In this document: positions 46,816 through 60,524 of the stretch, in pieces | How the letters are laid out: every line of letters starts with the position of its first letter | How positions within the stretch are numbered: position 1 is the first letter of the stretch | NCBI RefSeq assembly: GCF_014522205.1 | Contig: NZ_CP046884.1 | Span: 2,480,001-2,544,000, forward strand | Length of the DNA: 64,000 nucleotides | From: Corynebacterium poyangense | GTDB taxonomy: Bacteria; Actinomycetota; Actinomycetes; Mycobacteriales; Mycobacteriaceae | Direction of reading: 5' to 3' | Translations under genes and position numbers: made by a program | Notes under the pieces: model-generated | What the model was told of the DNA's origin: nothing | The model's input: the letters and a program-made list of their open reading frames with translations, nothing else | Databases searched by the model: none

Positions 46816-47454
46816 TTAAAGCATTCCTTGTTCCCGGGCTGCTGCAACCGCTGAGGTCCGGGATCGGACACCTAATTTGTCATATATATGAACTAGGTGG
46901 GATTTCACTGTCGCCTCACTTAAGAGCAAAACGTGACCAATATCCCTATTTGAGGAACCGCTAGCTACTAATTGCAGTACTTCTAACTCTCGGGGGGTCA
47001 GGGAAGTTCGGGGAGTTCGACCTCGGGTCATTAATCGATCGGCGACGGAAGGCGAAAGCGCTGAATCCCCTTCTGCTGCTGAACGAACCGCTGATAATAA
47101 TTCCGTTGGTGGCGCGTCTTTTAATAAATACCCCACCGCCCCTGCTTCAATGGCCCCCAAAATATCCGCATCGGTATCGTAATTGGTCACCACCAGAACT
47201 TTCGGCGGGTTTTTCATAGAAGACCTAATAGCGTGCGTCGCTTGGGCCCCTGTCGTCACTCGAGTTCCTTCCGCCCCAGCCCCAAACCGCAGGTCCATTA
47301 AAATGACGTCTATTCCCCCGGCAAGGGCTGCGGAGATAGCGGCGTCGGCAGTAGCGACCTCCCCCACCACCTCAATATCATCAGCCCCCTCAAGAACCGC
47401 CCTTAACCCTAATCGGACAATTTCATGATCATCTGCCAGTAGAACTCGAATCAT
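46816..47454 (-). CDS. hrrA: NarL-type response regulator, HrrA-like
   Basis: The 212-residue regulator has a receiver domain (LLADDHEIVRLG, phospho-acceptor Asp in VILMDLRFG, Lys in YLLKDAPP) and a LuxR-type DNA-binding domain (SLTPRELEVLQLVASGSSN, ATVKSHLVHIYDKLGV). Sequence and place near sodA, ldh and msrA match HrrA, the heme-responsive regulator of C. glutamicum and C. diphtheriae, from memory. It would activate heme oxygenase and repress heme synthesis genes. The kinase gene lies directly upstream. Confidence 0.8.
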   Translation of the reverse strand: MIRVLLADDHEIVRLGLRAVLEGADDIEVVGEVATADAAISAALAGGIDVILMDLRFGAGAEGTRVTTGAQATHAIRSSMKNPPKVLVVTNYDTDADILGAIEAGAVGYLLKDAPPTELLSAVRSAAEGDSALSPSVADRLMTRGRTPRTSLTPRELEVLQLVASGSSNRDIGHVLLLSEATVKSHLVHIYDKLGVRSRTSAVAAAREQGML

Positions 47455-47492
47455 GACGTGCCTTTCTTGGTGGTCTCCAACTCTTTGCCAGC

Positions 47493-48668
47493 TTAATCCT
47501 TTTTCCGTGGTATAGCCGCCGAGATCGCGGTTCCCTGGCCCGGCGCTGACTCCACACTCAGGCTCCCGCCTAATTCCTCTGCTCGGGTTCGCATCGCCCC
47601 TAACCCCACGTGCCCCATTCCCTGCGGCCGATGATCTACCTGGTCTGGGTCAAAACCTTGCCCGTTGTCTACCACGTCTAGTCGGACTTCATTGTCCCCA
47701 TAGCTCAAACTGATTCGGCATCGTGTCGCCTGGGCATGGCTTACCACATTAGCTACCGCTCCTTGAGCTATGCGCAGCAACGCGGCTTCGTGTTTCATGG
47801 GAAGTTCACGACGCGCCCCTTCGACGTCGGACGTAATGTCTATGCCGGACGTTTCCGAGGCATGGTGGGCTATCCTCTGGAGTGCGGCATCAAGGGATCG
47901 CTCCTCCAATGCCGCCGGTTGGAGCGCTGCAATCATTGCTCGTGCTTCCTGAAGATTATCGGCGGCGGTCTGGCGGGCAAGGCGGATCCTTTCTTTTGCC
48001 TTCTCCTGGCCTTCGATTTCATTTTCTGCCACGTGCAAAAGCATCTGGATGCTGGATAATCCCTGCGCCAAGGTGTCGTGGATTTCGTGAGCAATGCGCT
48101 GGCGTTCGGCCACTACTCCGGCGGCATGTTGGGTTTTCGCTAGCTCATTGCGGGTGAGGATAAGTTGTTCTATTAATTCGGCGCGTTCATTATTTACTTG
48201 CCACAGAACCCGCAGAGTGAAGTGGATGGCTAGGGTCACTACAGCTGACACTGCTGGCCCCATGATTGCGCCCATGCTGAGTCCGGTGGGGATCTGGGCC
48301 AGCACAGCCACTAGGGTGGCTCCGAGTACTGCAGCTATGCCTACCCGGCCGGGGAGCACCTGTAGGTAGAGGAAAAAGAGGGGGAATACCAGGTAGACCC
48401 CGATGGGTGCCACAGTTAATAGCAGAGTCCACATCAGACTGAGCCCGGTGACCCACACCAGTTGCACGTGTAGGGGCCATCGCTTCCACCACATGAATCC
48501 GTAAAAATAAAGGCAGGCGAATGATGCGGTGAGAAGGAGGTTGAGGATGGCTTGGCCGCTGGGCATGGTGATCGACGCTGCCAGGACTACCACTAGTAAC
48601 ACAGCGGTCAGAATGTGTAGTCCATTGCGGAGCCTATGCTCGCCGGGACGGTCCAGGACGGTGCTCAT
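47493..48668 (-). CDS. hrrS: Sensor histidine kinase, HrrS-like
   Basis: A 391-residue kinase with five or six membrane helices (residues about 20-165), a HisKA_3 box with phospho-His in RIAHEIHDTLAQGLSS, and a HATPase domain (ANVVSHAQAT, VVDNGQGFDPDQ, GLGAMRTRAEELGGSL). Short loops suggest it senses a signal in the membrane, as proposed for heme sensing by HrrS. ATG 48668 is chosen near AGGGTA; 48698 would add ten residues. It pairs with the downstream HrrA-like regulator. Confidence 0.8.
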   Translation of the reverse strand: MSTVLDRPGEHRLRNGLHILTAVLLVVVLAASITMPSGQAILNLLLTASFACLYFYGFMWWKRWPLHVQLVWVTGLSLMWTLLLTVAPIGVYLVFPLFFLYLQVLPGRVGIAAVLGATLVAVLAQIPTGLSMGAIMGPAVSAVVTLAIHFTLRVLWQVNNERAELIEQLILTRNELAKTQHAAGVVAERQRIAHEIHDTLAQGLSSIQMLLHVAENEIEGQEKAKERIRLARQTAADNLQEARAMIAALQPAALEERSLDAALQRIAHHASETSGIDITSDVEGARRELPMKHEAALLRIAQGAVANVVSHAQATRCRISLSYGDNEVRLDVVDNGQGFDPDQVDHRPQGMGHVGLGAMRTRAEELGGSLSVESAPGQGTAISAAIPRKKD

Positions 48669-48706
48669 GCGTTGTACCCTAGCGGAAGTTTGTATCATTT
48701 AAGACC

Positions 48707-49873
48707 GTGGTAGATCTCTTCGTGTATCCGGTCTCGGGTGTGCTGAAGTTGTGGCATCTCCTCCTCCACAATGCCTTGGGTGTCGAGGATTCTTTAGCCT
48801 GGATTCTTTCTATGTTTGGCCTAGTCATTGTGGTACGTAGCCTCATTGCTCCTTCAGCGCTGATGCAGCTGCGCAGTGTACGCGTCAATGTTTTACTGCG
48901 CCCGGAAATGCGCGCCCTTAATGATGAGTATCGTACCCGAACGGATAAAGAATCCCTTCAGGAATATGATCAACGCGTCCAGGAGCTTCGGAAGAAACAC
49001 AACTATAACGCCTGGGCCGGCTGTTTTCCCGTTCTAATCCAAATCCCTGCTTTTATCGGCCTTTACCAAGTCTTATTGCGTATGGCCCGACCGCGTGACG
49101 GCCTCGAAACAGCTCAGCATAACTCCATTGGCTTGCTGAACTCCCAGGAAATTTCGGCCTTCCTCCAAGGGCACGTCGCCGGGATTCCTCTTCCCGCGTA
49201 TGTGAATATGCGCCCGGAACAACACGCCATGCTCGGGACCACCCGTGATGCCGTTTATAGCTTGGTTTTGCCCATGGCCACCGTAGCTATCTGCTTTACC
49301 CTCTTTAACCTGGGGCTTTCCCTATATCGCAATGTCACTACTCTGGACTGGGATTCCAAAATGGCGCGAGTCATGGTCCGGATCACCTTTACCTTTATTG
49401 TCATCATCCCCTTGATGCTTTTTAGCGCGGCGTTAACCGGACCAGTCCCGGTGGCCATCGTAATGTACTGGGTTGCCAACAACCTGTGGACAGCCACGCA
49501 GAATCTCCTCATCCATATCTATATTGCCCGGACCATGCCGCTTCCTGAGGAAACACGTGAGCATATTAAAGCTCGACGCCAACATGTCCGGCAGGAACAC
49601 CGGGAGCATCGCAGATTCAAGCGTTGGGCTCGACGACAGCGCGTAAAATCCTGGATTTTACTTCCTCAGCACCGCCAAATTCGGGCGAAGGTCAATGCTG
49701 CCTTAGCTGAAAAGAAAGAAAGCGCAGCGCAGGCGAAGGCGGAAGCAAAACAACTTAAGAAGGCTAAGAGCGCCACCCGAAAGCAAATGCAAAAGGAACG
49801 CCAAGCGCTGATGGTGCAGCAACGGAAACAGCGCAAAGCGGAAAAACAAGCGCAGCGGGATCAGATGGAATAG
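48707..49873 (+). CDS. YidC/Oxa1-family membrane insertase (second-type copy)
   Basis: The 388-residue protein has the YidC fold: helix WILSMFGLVIVVRSLI, cytoplasmic hairpin LRPEMRALNDEYRTRTDKES, GCFPVLIQIPAFIGLYQVL and three further helices, then a long basic tail of about 120 residues rich in Lys, Arg, Gln and Ala. It inserts proteins in the membrane; the tail may touch ribosomes. It is not beside rpmH-rnpA as the main yidC usually is, so it is probably a paralogue. Start GTG 48707 lies 38 bases from the divergent kinase start, with no clear ribosome site. Confidence 0.85.
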   Translation: MVDLFVYPVSGVLKLWHLLLHNALGVEDSLAWILSMFGLVIVVRSLIAPSALMQLRSVRVNVLLRPEMRALNDEYRTRTDKESLQEYDQRVQELRKKHNYNAWAGCFPVLIQIPAFIGLYQVLLRMARPRDGLETAQHNSIGLLNSQEISAFLQGHVAGIPLPAYVNMRPEQHAMLGTTRDAVYSLVLPMATVAICFTLFNLGLSLYRNVTTLDWDSKMARVMVRITFTFIVIIPLMLFSAALTGPVPVAIVMYWVANNLWTATQNLLIHIYIARTMPLPEETREHIKARRQHVRQEHREHRRFKRWARRQRVKSWILLPQHRQIRAKVNAALAEKKESAAQAKAEAKQLKKAKSATRKQMQKERQALMVQQRKQRKAEKQAQRDQME

Positions 49874-50460
49874 TCTGCCGGTGGAGCTGACAGCAAATCT
49901 TTGGCTAGGTCTCTAGCTACTTGGAGAGGCTGGAGGCTTTTGCTGAGTTTAACTCCGGCCAAGCCGCCGTCGAGCAAAATGAGAAGCTGTTCTGCCTGCG
50001 AAGCTGAGGGGTAACCATTGCGTTCACTTAATAACCGTGTGAGCGTGTCCCGGCACCATTGGCGGTGCTCCTGCACTGCAGCGATAATGTCATGCTCGGC
50101 TTCTGTTTCTGGGCGGGGGAATTCAGAAGCAGCATTCTGGAAATGCGATCCCCGGAAATTCTTCCCCGGTTCTTCTTCCATGCACTGATCAAAAAACGCC
50201 AGGATCTTTAATACCGGCTCCGCTAAATTAGCGGTTCGGTTCTCCCAGGACTCCCGCCACTGAGCATCGAGGTTACGGACGTAGGCAGCGACCAAGGCGT
50301 CCTTGGAACCGAAAAGGGAGTAAAGAGATGCTTTGGCCACATCCGCCTCGCGCAAAATTCGATCAATTCCTATTACCCGGATGCCTTCCGTAGTAAATAA
50401 CCGAGTAGCACTTTCCAAGAGACGGTGACGCGGGCTGGGACGGTCACGTCGTCGGGCCAT
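49861..50460 (-). CDS. TetR-family transcriptional regulator
   Basis: The 199-residue protein has a TetR helix-turn-helix (RLFTTEGIRVIGIDRILREADVAKASLY in parts, residues 15-50) and a helical ligand domain with TetR_C style. Convergent with yidC-like gene, overlapping by 13 bases. Target unknown; self-regulation is likely. Confidence 0.88.
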   Translation of the reverse strand: MARRRDRPSPRHRLLESATRLFTTEGIRVIGIDRILREADVAKASLYSLFGSKDALVAAYVRNLDAQWRESWENRTANLAEPVLKILAFFDQCMEEEPGKNFRGSHFQNAASEFPRPETEAEHDIIAAVQEHRQWCRDTLTRLLSERNGYPSASQAEQLLILLDGGLAGVKLSKSLQPLQVARDLAKDLLSAPPADYSI

Positions 50461-50536
50461 GGGGCGTTATCCTCCTTGAGATACCTAGCTAGTTCCGAAT
50501 CCTAATATAGACAAATCTGTTCGGAGATATGAAAGA

Positions 50537-50563
50537 ACGGCCCACAAAATTTGTGAGCCGTTG
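50537..50563 (-). terminator. Possible terminator after the GlsB-like gene
   Basis: AACGGC and GCCGTT, with further CACAAA/TTTGTG pairing, form a hairpin 14 bases after the stop at 50577 on the minus strand, followed by CTTTC. Confidence 0.5.
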
Positions 50564-50576
50564 GGAGTAGAGACGC

Positions 50577-50843
50577 TTACTGCATCTTGCTGCGGACAAA
50601 TTTAACAATTGTCAGCAGGATGACCGCGCCGAGGAGGCAGGTTAGGAAGCTGAAGATCAGTCCGCCACCCTGAACATCAACATGGAAGAGATTGAGGATC
50701 CAGCCACCGATAAGGCCACCTACAACACCGACCACGATGTTAAGGAAGATGCCTTGCTCAGCATCGGTTCCCTTAATCTTGGATGCAATCCAACCTGCCA
50801 GGCCACCAATGATGATCCAGCCGATAATACCTAGACCAAGCAT
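50577..50843 (-). CDS. GlsB/YeaQ/YmgE-family membrane protein
   Basis: An 88-residue protein with three Gly-rich hydrophobic segments: LGIIGWIIIGGLAGWIASK, IFLNIVVGVVGGLIGGWIL and a C-terminal helix. This is the transglycosylase-associated family, stress-induced small membrane proteins with no proven activity. AAAGGGATC precedes the ATG. It lies between TetR and the universal stress protein genes, fitting a stress role by context only. Confidence 0.9.
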   Translation of the reverse strand: MLGLGIIGWIIIGGLAGWIASKIKGTDAEQGIFLNIVVGVVGGLIGGWILNLFHVDVQGGGLIFSFLTCLLGAVILLTIVKFVRSKMQ

Positions 50844-50953
50844 GTTGATCCCTTTCTGATATGAGTAGGCTTATGTGCAATCCCTATCATGTCATACTCT
50901 TCAATAAAAACATACTTATTTTCAAAGTTGTTATACATTTGAGCTAAAAAAGG

Positions 50954-50976
50954 ACCCCGCCCGTAATAGGCGGGGT
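50954..50976 (-). terminator. Terminator after the universal stress protein gene
   Basis: ACCCCGCC and GGCGGGGT pair around CGTAATA, followed on the minus strand by CCTTTTTT. It lies 17 bases after the stop at 50993. Confidence 0.85.
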
Positions 50977-50992
50977 AAGGCGCTTCACATTT

Positions 50993-51889
50993 TTAGAAGC
51001 TTTCAGGACGCACCACAGTCATCGGGCAGGGAGCCGATTGCAGCAAGGCTCGGGACGTCGAACCCAGCAGCATTCCCTTGAACCCGCCTCGTCCATGGGA
51101 CCCAACCACCAGCAACTGCGCCCCTTCAGCCTGCTCAGTAAGGGCGCGTACCGGCCGATCCCGGGTGATAACGGTCTTCACAGACACATCGGGATACTTC
51201 TCCCGGATCGGCTTAATCCGTGATTCCAGCAGTTCCTTCTGCTCCTGCTCAACCTCTTCCCATTGCTGCTGCGCTGCAGAAAGACCAGCTAGCGATGCCT
51301 GTACCTGCATATCCATCCAGGTGTGAACTGCTACGAGTTCGCAGTGGCGAGCATCAGCTTCCGCAAAAGCAAATTCGGTGGCCTTTTGGGATACGTCCGA
51401 GCCATCTACACCAACAACTACTGGGCCGTATTTATTATCGACAGTTACGTTGTTATCCTCTCGCACCACCACAACCGGGCAGGTAGCGTGGCTAACGACG
51501 GCAGCCGAGACAGAGCCCATCACCATGCCAGAAAGCCCGCCAAGACCACGAGAGCCCATCACGATCATGGTGACGTCATGCGCCATATCAAGCAGCATGT
51601 CAATGGGGCTTCCTTCAGCAATGGTGTGCCCAATCTTCAGGTCCGGAGCCACCTCATGTGCAATGCCGCGCGCCTCTTCAATTTTTTCTAAGGTCTCAGA
51701 TTGTAAATCATCGAAAACCTCTTGGGGCGGCACCATCCCTTCGGCATAAAGGAACTGAGGAGTGGTGTAGCTAGATGCCAAACGTAGCGGGACGCCACGC
51801 TTCATCGCGGTATTGGCAGCCCACCGCACGGCAGTTTTCGAGGCTTCAGAGCCATCGACAGCAACTACAACAATGTCTTCTTTGGCCAT
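50993..51889 (-). CDS. Universal stress protein (two UspA domains)
   Basis: The 298-residue protein is a tandem of two UspA domains, each with the ATP-binding GSRGLGGLSGMVMGS or GSHGRGGFKGMLLGS motif and an acidic first strand (VVAVDGSEAS, VVGVDGSDVS). ATP-binding Usp proteins act in stress and slow growth. ATG 51889 is the family start (MAKEDIVVVAVDG). No partner genes are adjacent. Confidence 0.92.
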   Translation of the reverse strand: MAKEDIVVVAVDGSEASKTAVRWAANTAMKRGVPLRLASSYTTPQFLYAEGMVPPQEVFDDLQSETLEKIEEARGIAHEVAPDLKIGHTIAEGSPIDMLLDMAHDVTMIVMGSRGLGGLSGMVMGSVSAAVVSHATCPVVVVREDNNVTVDNKYGPVVVGVDGSDVSQKATEFAFAEADARHCELVAVHTWMDMQVQASLAGLSAAQQQWEEVEQEQKELLESRIKPIREKYPDVSVKTVITRDRPVRALTEQAEGAQLLVVGSHGRGGFKGMLLGSTSRALLQSAPCPMTVVRPESF

Positions 51890-52037
51890 GGTCTTAATTT
51901 CACCTTGCTTTCTATAAACCAGGCGGTCTGGCACGAGCGGGTGGCCGGTACCGCTTTTTCTAATTCTTAGTTTAGCGCGCCTTGCGGGGGCAAAAGTGTT
52001 TCCAGCCCCTACCCCTGTCCTTCCTGGAAAACTAAAC

Positions 52038-52060
52038 GGCCCTTCCCTGGGGGAAGGGCC
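52038..52060. terminator. Strong hairpin after the 48-residue gene
   Basis: A perfect 10-base stem GGCCCTTCCC / GGGAAGGGCC with loop TGG. On the minus strand it is followed by GTTTAGTTTTCC and could end the small gene's transcript. Confidence 0.7.
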
Positions 52061-52075
52061 TCTACGCGCTTAAAT

Positions 52076-52091
52076 CCCCCTTATTCGGGGG
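52076..52091. terminator. Second, short hairpin after the 48-residue gene
   Basis: CCCCC and GGGGG pair around TTATTC, 13 bases beyond the small gene's stop. It may work with the stronger hairpin at 52038 as a double terminator or protect the 3' end. Confidence 0.4.
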
Positions 52092-52104
52092 TAATGCATA
52101 GGAT

Positions 52105-52251
52105 TTACTTTGGAACAACTACGGGCTCAGCGGGGCCAGCGTTAGACGGGTAGAGATGGGTGTACAGTGCCCAGAGGGCGTCAGCAATCTGCTTGCCTAC
52201 ACCGTGACTAAAGAATTCCATGACTGGTGCTAGGAGTGAATCAAAATCCAT
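52105..52251 (-). CDS. Small 48-residue protein, probably leaderless; envelope/porin-like candidate
   Basis: A short frame starting ATG 52251 encodes MDFDSLLAPVMEFF, a helix-rich amphipathic middle (GVGKQIADALWALYTHL) and a Pro/Val tail ending PVVVPK. It has no signal peptide. A TATAGT -10 ends seven bases before the ATG, placing transcription at the start codon, and two hairpins follow the stop, which together support a real gene. Size and amphipathic form recall the tiny corynebacterial porins PorA and PorH, and similar mycoloylated peptides, but no sequence match was made. Its ATG overlaps the divergent pseudouridine synthase start by two bases. Confidence 0.6.
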   Translation of the reverse strand: MDFDSLLAPVMEFFSHGVGKQIADALWALYTHLYPSNAGPAEPVVVPK

Positions 52252-53257
52252 GGGCAAAACTATATCTCATTTGCGAGCCCTAAGAAACCCTTTGCCCGTC
52301 AAAGATGGCCTCAACGCTTCAAGAATCCGATTTCCCGAGCACACCGCACCCCTGAGTGCTTATGAATGGCTACTTCGCGTAGTTGCGCGTCAACGGTATC
52401 GCCACCCCAGCGATACCGATGCCGAAGTTGCCGCCCGCTTCAACCGCGGTGAAGTGGTGGATTGCTATGCCCAGCCAATTTCCCCGGACCAACTCATGCA
52501 CCCCGGAGAAAACATGTGGTTTTACCGCATTCCAGCCGAGGAAACTCCGGTTCCCTTTCCTATCCGAACCCTCGCACAAACCCAGTCCCTTTTAGTCATC
52601 GATAAACCACCCTTCCTGGCAACCATGCCCCGGGGACGGCATATCGTTGAAACCGCACTGACCAAATTGCGCCGAGAAACCGGAAACGATGATCTCATCC
52701 CGGCACATCGCTTGGATCGACTTACCTCCGGGGTGTTAGCTTTTATAGTCCGACGCCAGGATCGCGGAATCTATCAAAATCTCTTCGCCGCCTCAAAGAC
52801 CGACAAGTGTTACGAGGCAATTGCTGATTATCGGCCCGATCTGTTCCCCCAAGAGTCTTTACCGCTGCAGTGGACATCGCGATTAGCGAAAACACCCGGG
52901 ACTGTTGACGCTCGGGTAATCGATGGCCCAGCAAATACTCATACCACGGTTATCCGAATAACACCGTTAAATTCAACAGAGCAATCGTCCATTGAAGCAA
53001 TTTACGGACCTCAACCACCCCAAGCCCGATATGAATTACGCCCCTTAACGGGGAAAACCCATCAGTTACGGGTGCACATGTGTGCTGCTGGAGTACCTAT
53101 TCTGGGAGATCCAATATACCCGACGGTGCTCGACCATTTGGGCGCAGATTTTACTAAGCCGCTTCAGTTAGTGGCGAAGTCATTGAGTTTTGTTGATCCT
53201 CTCAGTGAAGAACATATGTGCTTTTCTTCGAGTTATCCAACTCCACTAACGCTCTAG
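52250..53257 (+). CDS. RluA-family pseudouridine synthase
   Basis: A 335-residue protein with the RluA catalytic motif HRLDRLTSGVLAF (Asp), KCYEAIADY, and LTGKTHQLRVHM. It converts uridines in rRNA or tRNA to pseudouridine; the target is unknown. ATG 52250 is preceded by TAGGAG at a somewhat long 13 bases; TTG 52271 in frame is a possible later start, which would also reduce overlap with the divergent small gene. It precedes the rRNA operon terminator. Confidence 0.85.
   Translation: MGKTISHLRALRNPLPVKDGLNASRIRFPEHTAPLSAYEWLLRVVARQRYRHPSDTDAEVAARFNRGEVVDCYAQPISPDQLMHPGENMWFYRIPAEETPVPFPIRTLAQTQSLLVIDKPPFLATMPRGRHIVETALTKLRRETGNDDLIPAHRLDRLTSGVLAFIVRRQDRGIYQNLFAASKTDKCYEAIADYRPDLFPQESLPLQWTSRLAKTPGTVDARVIDGPANTHTTVIRITPLNSTEQSSIEAIYGPQPPQARYELRPLTGKTHQLRVHMCAAGVPILGDPIYPTVLDHLGADFTKPLQLVAKSLSFVDPLSEEHMCFSSSYPTPLTL
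52259..52286 (-). promoter_or_regulatory. Leaderless promoter of the 48-residue gene
   Basis: On the minus strand TTCTTA (52286-52281) and TATAGT (52264-52259) are separated by 16 bases; the -10 ends seven bases before ATG 52251. The elements lie inside the first codons of the divergent gene. Confidence 0.5.
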
Positions 53258-53310
53258 CTTTTCTTTGCGCCATCCCCTCGGGCTATGCCTCTACCCCCCC
53301 GCAGGGCACG

Positions 53311-53351
53311 AAAAAAAAAGGGGGTGGTACGGGATCACACCATACCACCCC
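53311..53351 (-). terminator. rRNA operon terminator
   Basis: On the minus strand GGGGTGGTA pairs with TACCACCCC around a 13-base loop and is followed by CCTTTTTTTTT, 30 bases past the 5S end. Confidence 0.85.
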
Positions 53352-53381
53352 ACCCCACAGGGAATTAATCAAATTATCACG

Positions 53382-53500
53382 TGTTGGCAGCAACCTACTC
53401 TCCCACACCCTCACAAGTGCAGTACCATCAGCGTAAACAGGCTTAGCTACCGGGATCGGAACGGGACCGGGCGTGACCCTGCCACCATCAACCACCAACA
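53382..53500 (-). rRNA. rrf: 5S ribosomal RNA
   Basis: On the minus strand the sequence carries the standard 5S core, including GTCACGCCCGGTCCCGTTCC, AGCTAAGCCTG and TGATGGTACTGCACTTG, ending GAGAGTAGGTTGCTGCCAACA. Ends are estimated to within a few bases. It is the last gene of the operon. Confidence 0.9.
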
Positions 53501-53608
53501 CACCCACCAACACAACCCACCACACCCACCAAGGGGTGGCAGTGTCATGCCAGACACTATACAGCAGACGCAAACACACACTATCAATCCCACACACACT
53601 CATTTTTT

Positions 53609-58486
<4,878 letters not shown>

Positions 58487-59052
58487 AGGAAAAAACCCTT
58501 CCACAACAAAGAGTCAAAACCTAACCAAAAAAACAAAAAACCATCACCAATGACACAGCACATCCGACGAGGACAACACACCATACCACCAGCAACAGCC
58601 AAAGCTAAATTAAAAAAACATTATTGATCACCGTGACACCACAACAGCAAGGAATAGCCACAACCCCACCACAGCACCACGAGGCCCATCACACAACAAG
58701 CCACAACCAATAACGCGTGAATCCATCACAAAAAATACTACTGGCACACTATTGAGTTCTCACACAACACACATCACCCACACGAAACCACAACACAGCC
58801 CCACGCGGTGACCCGACTAAACTTACACACCCACCACACAACACACAAATCCCCAGCACACACCACAAAAAACCGGGGCGTGTGGGCTATTTGGTGAACT
58901 TAGGGGAGGGGCTGGACGACGATAGGGGTGCGTCGGACCATAATGGCTGTTGAATTTAGGGCTGCGGAGCTCCCCGCATCGACGGATGCGGGTGTTCTAG
59001 TGCATGCTGGTAAATAAAACAGTGACAACTTTAGGAAAGAAATTTAGGAGCC
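58487..59052. other. rRNA leader and divergent promoter region, no gene
   Basis: This 566-base interval lies between the 16S 5' end and the NYN gene. It is C/A-rich on the plus strand, so the rRNA leader is G/T-rich. A 24-base block at 58747-58770 matches one in the spacer at 22 of 24 positions. A promoter for the rRNA is likely near 58800-58900 (TAAGTT as a weak -10 candidate) but could not be fixed. A/T-rich TAAATAAAA near 59013 may serve the plus-strand gene. Confidence 0.5.
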
Positions 59053-60468
59053 ATGCTTGAACGCACACAGGTCTTTGTGGATACGTCTTATTTGCTTGCG
59101 AGCTTTTATAACTCGTGGGAGACCGGGGCACGTGCGCAATTAGAAATCGACCTTCCACAGGTAGTTAATACCCTGGATCGGATGATCCAGGAACAATTAC
59201 ATCAACCCGTTCATCGCCAAAATTGGTATGACGGAATTCCTGATTCTGGTCCACACCGTTATCAGCGGGCGCTGAGAACCTGCGACGGGGTGTTATTGCG
59301 GGCTGGGCAATTAATTGAATGGGGTGAGCGTCGGACTCAAAAAGCTGTAGACACCAGATTAGTTGCGGACATGGTGCTTGCTTCGGTGAAGCACCATTGT
59401 TCAGACATAGTTTTAGTATCGGGCGACGCGGATATGATTCCCGGCGTGCAAGAGGCCACCAATGCTGGCATTAGGGTGCACCTTTATGGCTTTGGCTGGG
59501 ATTCCATGTCCTCGGCGCTGCGCCATAGTTGTGATACCACCACTATTTTGGATCCGCGCGAAGACTTCTGTGACTGTATGCAAATCCACGTCCTTGAAGG
59601 ACCGCTGCCGCCCACGGTTCGAAGCAAACCTATTGGGGATGCAGAACCACTAGAGGAAGGTGGATTAACTGAAGTCCCGGACTCGGCTATGCCGCCAGCC
59701 CAGCCGCAGGAGGATCAGCCAACAGAATCTGGGGAACAACAACCAGATTGTGCTGAGCCTGATGTTACGGAAACCCCCGGCACTGGGCCGGATAAACCGC
59801 CAGCGCAATCTGGTTCCGCGATTGCCGATCCCAGTATTTTTGCCACTCACGACGAAGAATTAGTGCTGCAACCGGGGAATTTCAGTAGCTCTAGTACCCC
59901 AGCAACTCCCACTGGGCAAGGGGAAAGCGGAGGACAAAACCTGATTCCAGAGCCCGGGCTGGGAGAGTCGATACCGTCGGCAACACCTGAGCCGTCCACG
60001 GAGGATGATTCTGAACCGGCAATGCACAATCAGGGCGAGCAACCCGAGGAATCTGACGCAGCTGATGCCGACCTCAACCCGGAGGATCAGGACAATGGGG
60101 TTCCACCTAAGCCTAAGCCCTCAGGCCCACCCAAACCGTCGATGATGGCTCCGCGACGAAAATTGCGATCTCGCTATGTCCCGCTTCCCGCCGAAGTATG
60201 GACTACCGCAGGATCTCAAAACCCCTTTGACGTGGGACAGCAATATGCGGCCTGGTGGTATGAAAATGCTGCAAATGAGCAGCAACGCAACCACGCCCAC
60301 CTGCTGTCCGGCGGAGGATTACCGCCGGAGATTGATCGGCCACTCTTGCAATTTGCCTGCGAAACCCTGCATGAATACACTCTCAGCGAAACCCAACGGG
60401 TAAACCTCAGAGATGGATTCCACTCTGGGATTCGGGGAATACTCATTAACCTATCTCAACCAGACTAA
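59053..60468 (+). CDS. NYN-domain (PIN-like) RNase protein with long acidic linker
   Basis: The 471-residue protein has an N-terminal NYN/PIN-like nuclease domain: FVDTSYLLASF with the first acidic residue, DTRLVADMVLASVK, and VSGDADMIPGVQEA carrying further Asp residues. A Pro/Glu/Gln/Ser-rich disordered linker covers about residues 195-350, followed by a basic patch (PRRKLRSRYVPLP) and a C-terminal helical domain of about 90 residues that I cannot assign. NYN proteins cut RNA. AGGAG lies five bases before ATG 59053. It is divergent from the rRNA operon, which may be coincidence. Confidence 0.8.
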   Translation: MLERTQVFVDTSYLLASFYNSWETGARAQLEIDLPQVVNTLDRMIQEQLHQPVHRQNWYDGIPDSGPHRYQRALRTCDGVLLRAGQLIEWGERRTQKAVDTRLVADMVLASVKHHCSDIVLVSGDADMIPGVQEATNAGIRVHLYGFGWDSMSSALRHSCDTTTILDPREDFCDCMQIHVLEGPLPPTVRSKPIGDAEPLEEGGLTEVPDSAMPPAQPQEDQPTESGEQQPDCAEPDVTETPGTGPDKPPAQSGSAIADPSIFATHDEELVLQPGNFSSSSTPATPTGQGESGGQNLIPEPGLGESIPSATPEPSTEDDSEPAMHNQGEQPEESDAADADLNPEDQDNGVPPKPKPSGPPKPSMMAPRRKLRSRYVPLPAEVWTTAGSQNPFDVGQQYAAWWYENAANEQQRNHAHLLSGGGLPPEIDRPLLQFACETLHEYTLSETQRVNLRDGFHSGIRGILINLSQPD

Positions 60469-60524
60469 GGAATGTATCCCCCGGTGCGACACTACCCCTA
60501 AGATTTATCACTCTTGGGGGATTG

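Noticed and set aside
58487..58900. Repetitive C/A-rich tracts that look like a repeat array
   Set aside because: The units are irregular, have no constant spacing, and sit in an rRNA leader; not a CRISPR or tandem repeat.
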